This document shows, in pieces, positions 10,930-19,785 of a DNA stretch of 64,000 nt (position 1 is the stretch's first letter; the number at the start of each line of letters is the position of its first letter). The stretch covers positions 707,639,637 through 707,703,636 of the forward strand of contig CM066033.1 in the NCBI GenBank assembly GCA_033557465.1, read 5' to 3'. Origin of the DNA: Ichthyophis bannanicus. Its lineage: Eukaryota; Chordata; Amphibia; Gymnophiona; Ichthyophiidae. The position numbers and the translations under genes are program-made. The notes below the pieces were generated by a model. That model was not told where the DNA came from. It worked only from the letters and a program-made list of their open reading frames with translations, and ran no database searches.

Positions 10930-11218
10930 GGCTACTGAAAAGATTACAGTCTAGTGGAGCCTCAAGGTGGTCGTTCATGGGCATTTAATCAATCTTTTCC
11001 TCTCAATCTTCAGAATTTTCTTCAGAGAGGAGAAAATCCATTCACCATCTGCTGGAGCCAAAGAAATACTGAAGAGACCTCTGGTGGCTGAGGTGGATAG
11101 AGGCATGGGAGTGATGTCATTGAAACCTGGACTTTTCACTGGTTCTTTGTCTCCACCAATCTGCTTGTAGAAGAACACAACTTACTTATCTGGCCTGGCC
11201 TAGCAGGACAATATGGAA
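10930..11218. repeat. DA right inverted terminal repeat
   Basis: This is the inverted partner of 716-1000. The outer tip 'ctagcaggacaatatggaa' matches, in complement, the right half of the internal complementary region at 1145-1175. CR1-a resumes at 11219. Confidence 0.75.
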
Positions 11219-11369
11219 ACCTTTTTTAAATCCAGCTACACTAACAGCTTTAACTACAACCTCTGGTAACAAATTCCAGTATATGAATGAAAAAATATTT
11301 TCTCCTATTAGTCTTAAATGGGCTATATTGTAGCTTCATTGTATGTCACTTGGTCTCTCTATTTTTTGA
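11219..11369 (-). repeat. CR1-a LINE, piece 2
   Basis: This continues piece 1 without loss: 'ccaa' at 568 joins 'accttttttaaa' here. It covers the last coding residues and 3' region of the LINE (complement of about 43230-43360 of CR1-c). Its last 14 bases, 11356-11369 (TCTCTATTTTTTGA), are repeated at 12063-12076 as the target duplication of the next insertion. Confidence 0.8.
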
Positions 11370-12062
11370 CAAAATTCTTCAAGGGTGCGTTCAATCGAAA
11401 CAGTACAAATGGTAATTGCTTCATATATTATTCTCTAGACTTCACATTTTAGACAAACCGCAGCAGCTGATTTCCAAGGTCTCAGACTCATTCTTCGCAA
11501 ACTAGCAGGCAAGCCTGACTAGAAATTGCTGATATCACGGCGTTTTTTGGAAAAGCCTGATGACTGCAATTGCAAAGCTCCTGTTTCACAAGTTATAACG
11601 CGGGCAGCATCAAGATTTAGAAAAACATTTGAGCAGTATTACTATTATGATCCCCTGAGGAAACCGATGACGGTGAAACGTCTCAGCGGTGCCCTGTAAG
11701 AGCGTCGGGACTATGATTGGAGTGCTCTGAAGATACAGCGTGTATTTTTTTGAAGCTAAGTGCCTGAAAGAGTTTTTTTGATTCTAACGCTTGTCTCATG
11801 AAGCACTCTCTGTTTCGTTTTGTATAATACTTGCTGTGTAAAGGTCATTGATGCGATATCAGCAATTTCTAGTCAGGCTTGCCTGCTAGTTTGCGAAGAA
11901 TGAGTCTGAGACCTTGGAAATCAGTTGCTGCGGTTTGTATAAAATGTGAAGTCTAGAGAAAAAATATATGAAGCAATTACCATTTGTACTGTTTCGATTG
12001 AACGCACACTTGAAGAATTGTGATTTATACGTTCAGTAAGAGACCTAATATTAGTTAGTAGT
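11370..12062. mobile_element. inverted-repeat PLE-like insertion, 14-bp target duplication
   Basis: This is an insertion of 693 bp. The left arm (11370 to about 11555) and right arm (11854 to about 12019) are reverse complements of each other. Both contain 'gcaaactagcaggcaagcc' or its complement. A spacer of about 300 bp lies between them, holding a hammerhead-like motif at 11653-11690. A unique tail of about 43 bp (12020-12062) follows the right arm. The 14-bp direct repeats on both sides (11356-11369 and 12063-12076) show it arrived as a unit. Inverted long repeats plus a short tail are known from Penelope-type elements. No protein is coded. A foldback DNA transposon is the alternative. Confidence 0.72.
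11653..11690 (+). ncRNA. possible hammerhead ribozyme core
   Basis: The order is CTGAGGA, then an ACC/GGT stem closing a GATGAC loop, then GAAAC, then GTC. The first and third blocks fit the hammerhead CUGANGA and GAAA core, and GTC fits a cleavage triplet. Stem III would have almost no loop, and stem I pairing is not obvious. It may only work as a dimer, or may be a decayed copy. Confidence 0.42.
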
Positions 12063-12667
12063 TCTCTATTTTTTGAAGCAGTACATAACCGATCTATGTT
12101 TACTGGTTCCACTCCATTCATTATTTCATAGACCTCTATCATATCTCCCCTCAGCTGTCTTTTTTCCAAGTTGAAGTATCCTAACCTTTTAAGCCTTTCC
12201 TCATAGGGGTATCCTTTCATCCCCTTTACCATTTTGGCGGCTCTTCTCTGTACCTTTTCTAGTTCTGCAATATCCCTTTTAAGTTAAGACAACAAGAATT
12301 GTACACAATATTCAAGGTGCAGTAACACCATGGAACGATAAGAGACATAATATCCCTTTTGTTTTATTCTCCATGTCTTTCCTTAAGATTCCTAGCATTC
12401 TATTTGCTTTCTTGGCTGCCATTGCACACTGGACCGAGGGTTTTAATGTATTATCCACGATGACGCCTAAATCCTTTTCCTGGGTGATGGTTGCTAATGT
12501 GGAACCTTGCATCATGTAACTATAGTTTGGGTTGTTCTTTTCTTAGTGCATAAATTTGCATTTGTCCACATTAAATTTCATCTGCCATTTGGATGCCCAG
12601 TCTTCCAATTTATCAAAGCTCTCTTGCAATTTTTCACAATCCTCTTGTGTTTTAACAACTTATAATA
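12063..12667 (-). pseudogene. CR1-a LINE, piece 3 (RT C-terminal part)
   Basis: This is the complement of about 42620-43200 of CR1-c. The frames 11921-12232 ([30 protein letters not shown]) and 12312-12515 ([27 protein letters not shown]) are the thumb and C-terminal parts of a CR1-type RT. They are split by shifts near 12290. The piece ends at 'ttttaacaactt', where D1 is inserted. The LINE resumes at 18454. Confidence 0.82.
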
Positions 12668-12870
12668 AAGAGTAGTTACTCACCTGTAACAGGTGTTCTC
12701 CAGGAGCAGCAGGAATCAGTCCTCACTTATGGGCGACATCAACGTCGATGGAGCCCCTGTGTGGAGCATTTCCCCAGCTTTCTAAGAAAGCCTTTGGGAA
12801 TACTGCATTCATGCGCAGTCTCCTTCCCGCCTAAAGGTGCCATCTTGCTCAGTCTGATGACATAGCTAAA
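12668..12870. repeat. D1 left inverted terminal repeat
   Basis: It starts 'agtagttactcacctg' and is complementary to 18290-18453 (for example 'cccagctttctaagaaagcc' here and its complement there). It contains GCCATCTTG at 12839-12847, the complement of a YY1-like CAAGATGGC site that recurs in most copies. It also has an ATGCGCA motif at about 12811. Confidence 0.88.
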
Positions 12871-12924
12871 AGACAGCACAAAAAAAATGTAAAAATGAAC
12901 TATGTACAACTGCAACTCCCAGGG

Positions 12925-13060
12925 GAGGAGGGAGGGTTGTGAGGACTGATTCCTGCTGCTCCTGGAGAACACCTGTTACAGGTGAGTAACTACTCTTTCT
13001 CCAGGACCAAGCAGGAAGTCAGTCCTCACTTATGGGACTCCCCAGCTTCAGGCTACCGGG
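12925..13060. repeat. D1 internal complementary region
   Basis: 'gtgaggactgattcctgctg...ggtgagtaactact' is the complement of the left tip (12668-12725). 'ctttctccaggaccaagcagg...tcctcac' is the complement of the right tip (18421-18453). The two halves meet at about 12992. This is the hallmark structure of DIRS elements. Confidence 0.88.
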
Positions 13061-13164
13061 GACCCAGAGCTGAAAAATGAGCTCCCTCTAGCCGCAGCAT
13101 CAGAGAAAGGATTTCACTGAAACATACCCCCACCGGTAGCCCAACCAGAGGGCTGGAGGGTAGG

Positions 13165-14140
13165 AGTTGCCTAAACCTCGAAGAAATTCCGGAGCACTGC
13201 CTGACCAAAAGCACTGTCCCTACGGGACTCCCTCTCCAGGCAGTAATGGGCCGCAAAAGTCTGGCTTGAGGACCAAGTTGCAGCCCTACAGATGTCTCCC
13301 AACGGTACAGAGCGGAGATGAGCTACTGAGGCAGCCATTGCCCTGACACGGTGGGCCGTAACTCGACCCTGCAAGGGAAGGTCAGCTGCCCTGTAAGCCC
13401 AGGTGATACAGTCAGTCACCCAGATGGACAAGGTATGCTTGGAGACAGGTAACCCCAAGTTATTAGGGTCAAAAGATACGAAGAGCTGAGTAGCCCTCCT
13501 ATGCCCCTGCGTATGTTCAAGGTAGAAGGATAAGGCCCTTCTACAGTCCAGGGTATGCAGGACTGTCTCAGCCTGGCTGGCATGGGGCCTAGTGAAGAAG
13601 GTTGAAAGAACCACCTCCTGGTTGAGATGGAAAGAGGAGACAACCCTTGGGAGGAACTTAGGATGAGTCCTAAGGACTACCTGTTCCTATAGAAACGAGT
13701 GTATGGCCTGTCACAGACCAGGGCTTGAAGCTCACTCACTCGCCTGGCCGAGGTCAGGGCCACTAGGAATAGAGTCTTCCAAGAAAGGAAACGGAGAGGA
13801 CATGTAGCCATCGGCTGAAAAGGTGGGCGAGTCAGTTGCTGCAAGACCACATTCAACTCCCACTCAGGGGCCGGTGGATGGAGAGGAGTCTTGAGCAAGA
13901 GCAAGCCTCTGAGAAACCTGGACACCAAGGGGTGAACCGACAAAGAGTGTCCCTCCACCAGTGAGTGGTGAGCTGCCAGAGCAGAGAGGTGGACCCGAAC
14001 AGAATTGGACTAAAGGCCCTGATTGGACAAGTGCAGCAGGTACTGAAGCACTACTCGCACAGTGCAGGAGAAAGGATCTTCCTTACGTTGCTGACACCAC
14101 AAGAAGAACCTTCTCCACTTCAGGGCATAGGTCTAACTGG
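13165..14140 (-). pseudogene. D1 tyrosine recombinase, one frameshift
   Basis: This is a DIRS recombinase that would integrate the circular cDNA. The N-terminal part (13677-13958) has LTSARRVSELQALV with the first catalytic Arg. The C-terminal part (13171-13614) has a RVTAHRVRAMAAS block (H-x-x-R) and FAAHYCLERE with the likely nucleophile Tyr, ending in FFEV. The break near 13670 is a single-base loss: D3 has 'actaccctg' where D1 has 'actacctg'. All four catalytic positions are present, so the lesion is recent. The start is not clear. It is read toward the internal complementary region. Confidence 0.82.
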
Positions 14141-14206
14141 TGGATTGCTTTCTAGAGGCCAAGACCACCTCTTCCACTTCCTGAGGCAGACCCCAGGGAG
14201 CCAAAA

Positions 14207-16189
14207 CTACCCTTGCAGCCTCCAGGCCATCAAATTGAGAGATTTGAGATTGGGGTGCAGAAGGGAACCCTGATCCTGAGAGAGAAGATCGGGTTGCAAC
14301 CCCAGAGGTAGTGGTGTTTCCACTGCTAGTTGAAGCAGAAGTGGGAACCAGGGCTGCCTCGGCCACCTGGGGGCTACCAGAAGTACCGAGGCCTTGTCCC
14401 TTAGAATCTTGAACAAGGTTCGGGCCACCAGAGGCGTGGGAGGAAACGCATACAGGCGGCCCTGGGACCAAGAAATCAGGAAGGCATCCGATGCGAACCT
14501 CAGGGGATGCGGTTGCCTGGAACAGAACCTGGGTAGCTGCCGGTTCAGGGGACTGGCAAAGAGATTTATGGATGAAGTCCCCATTTCAGGAAAATTCTTT
14601 AAGTCACTAAGGGGTGCAGTTGCCACTCGTGGGGCTGCAGAACCCTGCTCAACCTGTCTGCCAGGAAGTTCTCCTGGCCAGGGAGATAAACGGCCTTGAG
14701 AAACATGTTGTGCCTGGGGCGAAAAAGAGCAGAGGGCCTGTGCCTCCTGACAGAGGAGCCTGAACCCAGTGCCTCCCTGTTTGTTCACATAGAACATGGC
14801 CACTTGATTGTCCATCTGTACCAGAACAGACTGGTGAGCCAAGGTGTGAGAGAAGGTTTTGAGGGCTAAGCGAATAGCCCGGAGTTCCAGTAGGTTGATC
14901 TGCTGTGTTGCCTCCCATGTAGACCACAGGCCCTGAGTGCACTTGCCCAAACAATATGCACCCCAGCCCTGCAAGGAGGCATCGGTCGTCAACACCACTG
15001 TGGAGACAGGCACCTGAAAAGGCACCCCCAGTAGTAAGTTGGGAGGGTGTAGCCACCACTGTAGGGAGTTCAGGAATGGCTTGGACACCCGTACTTTGTC
15101 TGCGAGACTTCTTGTGGCTTGCTTCCACTGAGTCCTGAGGCACCACTGTGCAGGCCGCTTGTGGAGGCGGGCGTTTGGGGTCACATGCACTGTCAATGCC
15201 ATGTGGCCTAGGAGCCTCAGACAGAGTCGGTCGGAAACCCTTGGCAGGCTTAGAAACTGGTTTGCCAAGTCTATGAGCCTTTGTGCCCTGTCTTCTGGCA
15301 AGTAAGCCTTTGCTTGCAGGGAGTCCAGCCACGCCCCTATGAACTCCAAGTTCTGGGAGGGGAGCAAAGTGGACTTTGCGAAGTTTATGACAAAGCCCAG
15401 GTGCTGAAGGAGGGAAACAGTTCGGAGGGTGGCTTGCCTGGCCTCCTGGTAAGTCTGATCCCTGATGAGCCAGTCATCCAGGTAGGGGAAGACAAAAACA
15501 CCTTGATTCCTCAAGTAGGCCGCCACCACTGCCAGGCACTTTGTAAAGACCCTTGGGATGGAGGTTAGGCCAAAGGGCAGTACTCTGTACTGGTAATGGT
15601 TTCCTCCCACAATGAACCTGAGGTACTGTCTGTGGTCTGGATGAATGAGGATGTGAGTGTACGCATCCTTTAGATCTAAGGAGCATAGCCAATCTCCCTG
15701 CTGGAGGTAGGGCAGAAGTGTTCCAAGAGTAAGCATCTTGAACTTTTCTTTCTCCAAGAACTTGTTTAGAATCCGGAGGTTGAGAATAGGCCTGAGGCCA
15801 CCGGTTCTCTTTGGTACGAGGAAGTACCTGGAGTAGAAACCGTGACCCTGCAGGTGGGGAGGTACAGGCTCCACTGCCTTGTCCAGAAGCAGACCTTGAA
15901 GTTCTTGAAGGAGGAGGTCTGTGTGCAGAGGAGGTCGTGGAGGCTCCCCTGGGAAGTAGGGAGGAGGCAACTGTTGGAAATGGAGCATATAGCCCCTGTG
16001 GACTATGCTCAATACCCAAGCATCCCCTGTAATGGGTGGCCACCTGTAGGCAAACAGGGCTAGACGACCTCCTGTGCAGGGATGGGGCAGCAGAGGTGGA
16101 AAGGCTATACTGTGGGAGTCAAAAACCCTCTCCCTGCTGAGTGGGAGCAGGAGCCGGAGGCTTGGGGGTCTTCTGCCTACGGGGCCCAT
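14207..16189 (-). CDS. D1 ORF2: RT, RNase H, methylase-like domain
   Basis: This is a single open frame of 660 residues. The RT region runs from about residue 95 to 330. It includes YFLVPKRTGGLRPI, the LDLKDAYTHI motif with the metal-binding Asp, LPFGLTSIPRVFTK, and FPYLDDWLI (the YxDD-type motif). RNase H follows, with LTTDASLQGWGAYC, LLELRAIRLAL and VQMDNQVAMF. The last 120 residues (LFASPLNRQLPRF, YAFPPTPL, LLVAPRWPRQPWF) match the domain called DAM-like methylase in DIRS. Between about 14570 and 14730 the frame is shifted: expected residues lie in another frame that has two stops. So the frame is open by compensating indels, and function is doubtful. Confidence 0.85.
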   Translation of the reverse strand: MGPVGRRPPSLRLLLPLSRERVFDSHSIAFPPLLPHPCTGGRLALFAYRWPPITGDAWVLSIVHRGYMLHFQQLPPPYFPGEPPRPPLHTDLLLQELQGLLLDKAVEPVPPHLQGHGFYSRYFLVPKRTGGLRPILNLRILNKFLEKEKFKMLTLGTLLPYLQQGDWLCSLDLKDAYTHILIHPDHRQYLRFIVGGNHYQYRVLPFGLTSIPRVFTKCLAVVAAYLRNQGVFVFPYLDDWLIRDQTYQEARQATLRTVSLLQHLGFVINFAKSTLLPSQNLEFIGAWLDSLQAKAYLPEDRAQRLIDLANQFLSLPRVSDRLCLRLLGHMALTVHVTPNARLHKRPAQWCLRTQWKQATRSLADKVRVSKPFLNSLQWWLHPPNLLLGVPFQVPVSTVVLTTDASLQGWGAYCLGKCTQGLWSTWEATQQINLLELRAIRLALKTFSHTLAHQSVLVQMDNQVAMFYVNKQGGTGFRLLCQEAQALCSFSPQAQHVSQGRLSPWPGELPGRQVEQGSAAPRVATAPLSDLKNFPEMGTSSINLFASPLNRQLPRFCSRQPHPLRFASDAFLISWSQGRLYAFPPTPLVARTLFKILRDKASVLLVAPRWPRQPWFPLLLQLAVETPLPLGLQPDLLSQDQGSLLHPNLKSLNLMAWRLQG

Positions 16190-18046
16190 GTCCCTGCCCC
16201 TTGGCCTGCTGCCCCTGCTGGGGAGCTGGGGAGGCCTGGTACTGAGGGAAAGGTTTGTAGGCAGCTGCCTTCCTCGGGTAAAAGGACTTCTTACCCGAGC
16301 CCTTCTTATGAGAAGGGGCAGAAGTTTTCCTGGACAGCCTTGTCCTAGTCAGGTGCTCGGTTTTGAGCTCAGCAGCCTTGTCGAGCAGCCTTCTCGGCCA
16401 TGGGCTTGCCAAAAAGGTTTTCACCTTGGCAAGGGACATCGACCAACTTGTCCTGCACCCAGGGCTTGAGGTCCGATGACTGCAGCCATGCCTGGCGTCG
16501 AGCCCCAATGCCAGCTGCCGCTACACGGGCCAAAGCCTTGAAGCCATCGTAGGCTGCTCGGGACATGAACTTTGAGCATTCCCGGATTCCCGAGGACAAG
16601 GTCTTGAACCTCTGCAAAGGTTCCCCGGAGAGGCCAGCAGAGAACCCGGCAAGTTCCTTCGCCAGGTCTCGTAAGTACATGCCCATGTACAGCTGGTAGG
16701 ACTGGATTCGGCAAGCAAGCATCGAGCCCTGGAAGCACTTTCTGCTGAGCGCATCCAGGTTCTGGGCCTCCCTGCTGGGAGGCACCGCAGAGTGCATCTT
16801 CTGGCTCTTCAGCCCATGCATGGCCAATTCCACCACCATGGAATGGTGCGGCAGCTGCGCCTTCTGGAATCCAGGGCTCTTACGGAGTCGATAGATGGAA
16901 TCGACCCGCTTGCTCAAAACCGGTGCCGAGGCCGGTGCCTCCCACATCCGGAAGAGGAGCCGTTCCAGCATCGGAGGAACCGGCACAGTAAAGGCCTCCT
17001 TCGGAGGAGAGTCATACAGGAGGGACTCGAGCTCTTTGGCTCGAGGCTCCTCCTCGGGGTCCGCGGGAATCGCCAAAGCCTTGGCCATATCCCGGACGAA
17101 CTCCGAGAACCGGGTGTCCTCCGGGGGGGACCTATTCCGGGGCTCGGACTGCGGTGAGTCCGAAGGGACGCACCGAGTCCGAAAGGTGTCGTGGGACTCC
17201 TCGTCCTCTGTCTCCCACGCGGACTCATCCGAAGAGGAGTCGGGGGGCTCCGACCGCGCAGGCCTCGGTGGCACTCACCCCGACGCCGAAGGCACCGGCA
17301 TCGACGCCCTCGGTCCCGAGTGGGAGGTCGAGGGTGACCGTGACCGAGGACGACTTCGAGCCTTCATGGTCTCGAGTATCGACTCGGTCTCCGGGGTCGA
17401 CTTAGACGTCGATGTCCCAGTGGTCGGGGCAGATGCACCAGTGAGGCTGGCCATCAGCACCCGCTGCTGATCCATGAAGGCAGACAATCTGCACTCCAAG
17501 GCTGTCAGCCTGAGTCCAAGCTCAGGAGACTCAGCAGCTACCGACTCGGGCCCCGGTGGCGGCTCCCTAGGAGGTGAGTTCTCGAGGACAAGAGGACTTA
17601 TGTGCCCGGCGGACTCCGGCTCCACGCGAGGTACCTTGGGATGGCTTCTCCTGCTCCAAGAGCCCGGGGCGGCGGTCGGGGGTCCGAGACCTGGCCCCCA
17701 AGGAACCAGGGACCTCCTCCGACGCCGCCCTCACAAGCCTTTTCTTCCTCTTACGCTCCCGATTGGGGGATCCCCTGTCCGAGGAACCCCGGCGATGCTC
17801 GGGGTCAGACTCCCGAGACGTCGAGGCCTCAGACGAGGTCCGGGCCCGGCCAGAGGCAGAGTCAGAAAAAATCTGTTCTTTCTGATGCTGGCGGCTTCAA
17901 AGTGCCTTGGTGGACATTTTGCCACACGGGACACAGACCTTAGGATCATGATCCGGTCCCAGGCATCGAAGGCAGCAGTCGTGTGTGTCGGTGAGAGACA
18001 TCAGTTTCTTACACCGATCACACTTTTTGAAACCACTGGAAGCCAT
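16119..18046 (-). pseudogene. D1 Gag, stop and frameshifts
   Basis: The ATG at 18044-18046 opens MASSGFKKCDRCKKL, then TDTHDCCLRCLGPDHDPKVC with its Cys/His module. A TGA follows KAL near 17897. The rest continues through an RS-rich linker (17275-17625) and the conserved domain (16369-17274: EDTRFSEFVRDMAKAL, HHSMVVELAMHGLKSQK, SYQLYMGMYLRDLAKEL). This domain is related to the LAP2-alpha C-terminal domain, which is known to derive from DIRS Gag. A shift near 16390 puts the basic tail (KKGSGKKSFYPRKAAAYK) in the frame 16119-16508. The tail overlaps the start of ORF2. Confidence 0.8.
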
Positions 18047-18289
18047 CGGGGAAAAAAGAACCCCCGCGAGGTCAAAGACCGGCCTTCCAGGGAAAAGAAA
18101 AAAAGGGTGCGAATGCCAGCCACGAAGGGTAAAAACCAAAAAATAGAAGACGGGCTCGATACCGGTGTACCGAACCCAGCGGGAAGGGGAACTGGCGTCG
18201 AACCGGAGAAGAACAACGAAGAAATCGCAAGAAAAAAATCAACTTTTTCGGGTGACACGGACAGACATCCGTTGGGCTCCACGGAAAAA

Positions 18290-18453
18290 TTAAGACTGAG
18301 CAAGATGGCACCTTTAGGCGGGAAGGGGACCGTGCATGCGTGCAGTATTCCCAAAGGCTTTCTTAGAAAGCTGGGGAAATGCTCCGCACGGGGGCTCCAT
18401 CGAAGTCGATGTCACCCATAAGTGAGGACTGACTTCCTGCTTGGTCCTGGAGA
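18290..18453. repeat. D1 right inverted terminal repeat (5' end of element)
   Basis: This is the inverted partner of 12668-12870, ending 'ttggtcctggagaa'. It contains CAAGATGGC (YY1-like) at 18301-18309 and a GTGCATGCGTGC stretch at about 18332. Since gag is read leftward from here, these would lie in the promoter or leader. That role is an inference. Confidence 0.87.
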
Positions 18454-18520
18454 ATTTTGTGTTATCTGCAAATTTGATCACCTCACTCGTTATTTCAACC
18501 TCTGAGCCCTAGGTATGTTC
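18454..18520 (-). repeat. CR1-a LINE, piece 4 (5' limit)
   Basis: 'ttttgtgttatctgcaaattt' is the complement of the CR1 FADDTKL coding stretch (compare 42588-42612). This piece proves that D1 interrupted the LINE. Homology fades at about 18520, so CR1-a was 5'-truncated. Confidence 0.75.
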
Positions 18521-19171
18521 TTTGTTTGCAAAGACTTAATCTAGCCCTTCCCTTGGCAACAGATAAGTGTTGACAACACACATACTAACCAATAAGAAAG
18601 TTTTACAATTCATTAAGCAGGTTTCACAGTAGAAATAACAGACAATGAAATATATATCAGAATAACTTAAAATGTAGAATATCAGACAGAGAATTATTCG
18701 TAATCCCTGTGTGTGTGTATTTCTGTTGTGTGAGCTGTGCATGTGTTATGTTGGGGAGGAGTAGCTGAAGCAGTTCTGGGTGTCGTAGGTTTGAAGGTGG
18801 GGGCAGTTGCATGGGAGGTCATTTCTGAGGGTAGGGGTAGTTTGTAGGGTATTGCGGTGCGGAATGTCTGGGAGTGGGGCAGTTTGTGGGGGGTGGGTAA
18901 GGCATTTGGGGTTTAGGGGTGGAGGCAGTTTGAGGGTAGTGGGCTTATTCAAATCCTGGTTGAGAACCCAACTCTTCAAGGCTGCTTTTGGATCCGGGTC
19001 CCCGTAGTCTCCTTTTCATCACCTATGTACATCTTTACCATTCTCTTAGCTTTATCCACTTCCCAATTGTTTAATTATTTGTCTTGCTTAGACTGTACAT
19101 TCTGATGAGCTGGGACTGTCTCTTACATTTATCTGCACAGTGCTTTACAAATGATAACTAGTAGAGGTTGT
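18521..19171. other. unassigned spacer
   Basis: I see no gene here. A GT-rich stretch at 18705-18950 has repeats of GGGTAG/TGGGG type. Around 19080-19150, 'agactgtacattctgatgagctgggactgtctcttac...cagtgctttacaaatg' resembles a 3' tail common in old vertebrate repeats, but I cannot name the family. Confidence 0.45.
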
Positions 19172-19785
19172 GTGGGAAGGTGAAATTAGACATATCTCCT
19201 AATTTGCTTTCCTTGAATGCCTCCAGTCCAGTCCCAGCAAGCGTGTTGTCTCCCCCTACCAGCAGCTGGAGGCTGAGCATGCTCAAAACCTTGGTGATGT
19301 CATCCCATATAAGGTACCAGTACCACCCACCAAGGCCAGTATCCTATTGCCAAAGCTACAGCCCAACTACTAACCAGCCATTCTCACAAAGCAAAGAGAG
19401 AAGGGTCCCCCAGCTGCATTGCATACCAAGGGCTGACTCTTCTAGCAGATGCTCCCTGCACCACTAACTGCAAAACACATAGAACTTCCCATAAAAAAAG
19501 GAACATTGTTTTTTTGGAGGTTTTTTTGTCATTTCATTTCCTGTTTGCATGGTTTGGCTCTGGACCAGAAATGCCCATGCTAATACGCTGTACTGAGTTC
19601 ACCCCAGAACCACCCAAGCCCCACCTGAGGAACCGATAAAGCCCTCAGCCCACTCCAACTCTCAACAAAACTGAGGACTATTACCACTACACATCCCCAG
19701 GCTCGTTTCTCTAACACTGTGAACAACTCAGGTGGGTCCGGAACTGGACTGAAAGCATTTAATGAAAGCTAATTAGCAAGTAAAA
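19172..19785. repeat. DB left terminal repeat region
   Basis: It starts near 'gggaaggtgaaattagac', whose complement opens the DB internal complementary region at 31794. It also has 'cccctaccagcagctgg', similar to DA at 788-803 ('cccctaccagcagattgg'). No coding. D2 follows at 19786. Confidence 0.68.

Larger units (their letters stand above)
569..11218 (-). mobile_element. DA: ancient DIRS retrotransposon, nested
   Basis: This is an old tyrosine-recombinase retrotransposon of the DIRS group, coded on the minus strand and inserted in CR1-a. Its ends are fixed by its own internal complementary region (about 1086-1190). There the complement of the left tip ('...tgtcacc') is joined directly to the complement of the right tip ('ttccatat...'). 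That puts the left tip at 'ggtgaca' (569) and the right tip at 'atatggaa' (11218). Gene order from the right is gag, RT-RNase H-methyltransferase-like, recombinase. The copy is split by an L2-like tail (about 576-715) and by CR1-b/D0/PLE (2578-7375). All its frames are decayed, so it is the oldest DIRS here together with DB. Confidence 0.82.
12668..18453 (-). mobile_element. D1: near-complete DIRS retrotransposon
   Basis: This is a DIRS element of about 5.8 kb with all parts in place: left terminal repeat, internal complementary region, recombinase, RT-RNase H-methyltransferase-like ORF, gag and right terminal repeat. It has no target duplication, as expected for recombinase-mediated integration. 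CR1-a runs from 'aacaactt' on the left to 'ttttgtgtt' on the right. Single-base breaks in gag and recombinase mean it is probably not autonomous, but it is the best-preserved reference copy in the window. Confidence 0.9.

Noticed and set aside
17474..18421. 315-residue plus-strand open frame
   Set aside because: It is the antisense of D1 gag and its terminal repeat. Low-complexity GC-rich coding on the minus strand keeps the opposite frame open.
12668..18453. Endogenous retrovirus with LTRs
   Set aside because: Terminal repeats are inverted, there is an internal complementary region, a tyrosine recombinase instead of a DDE integrase, and no target duplication.
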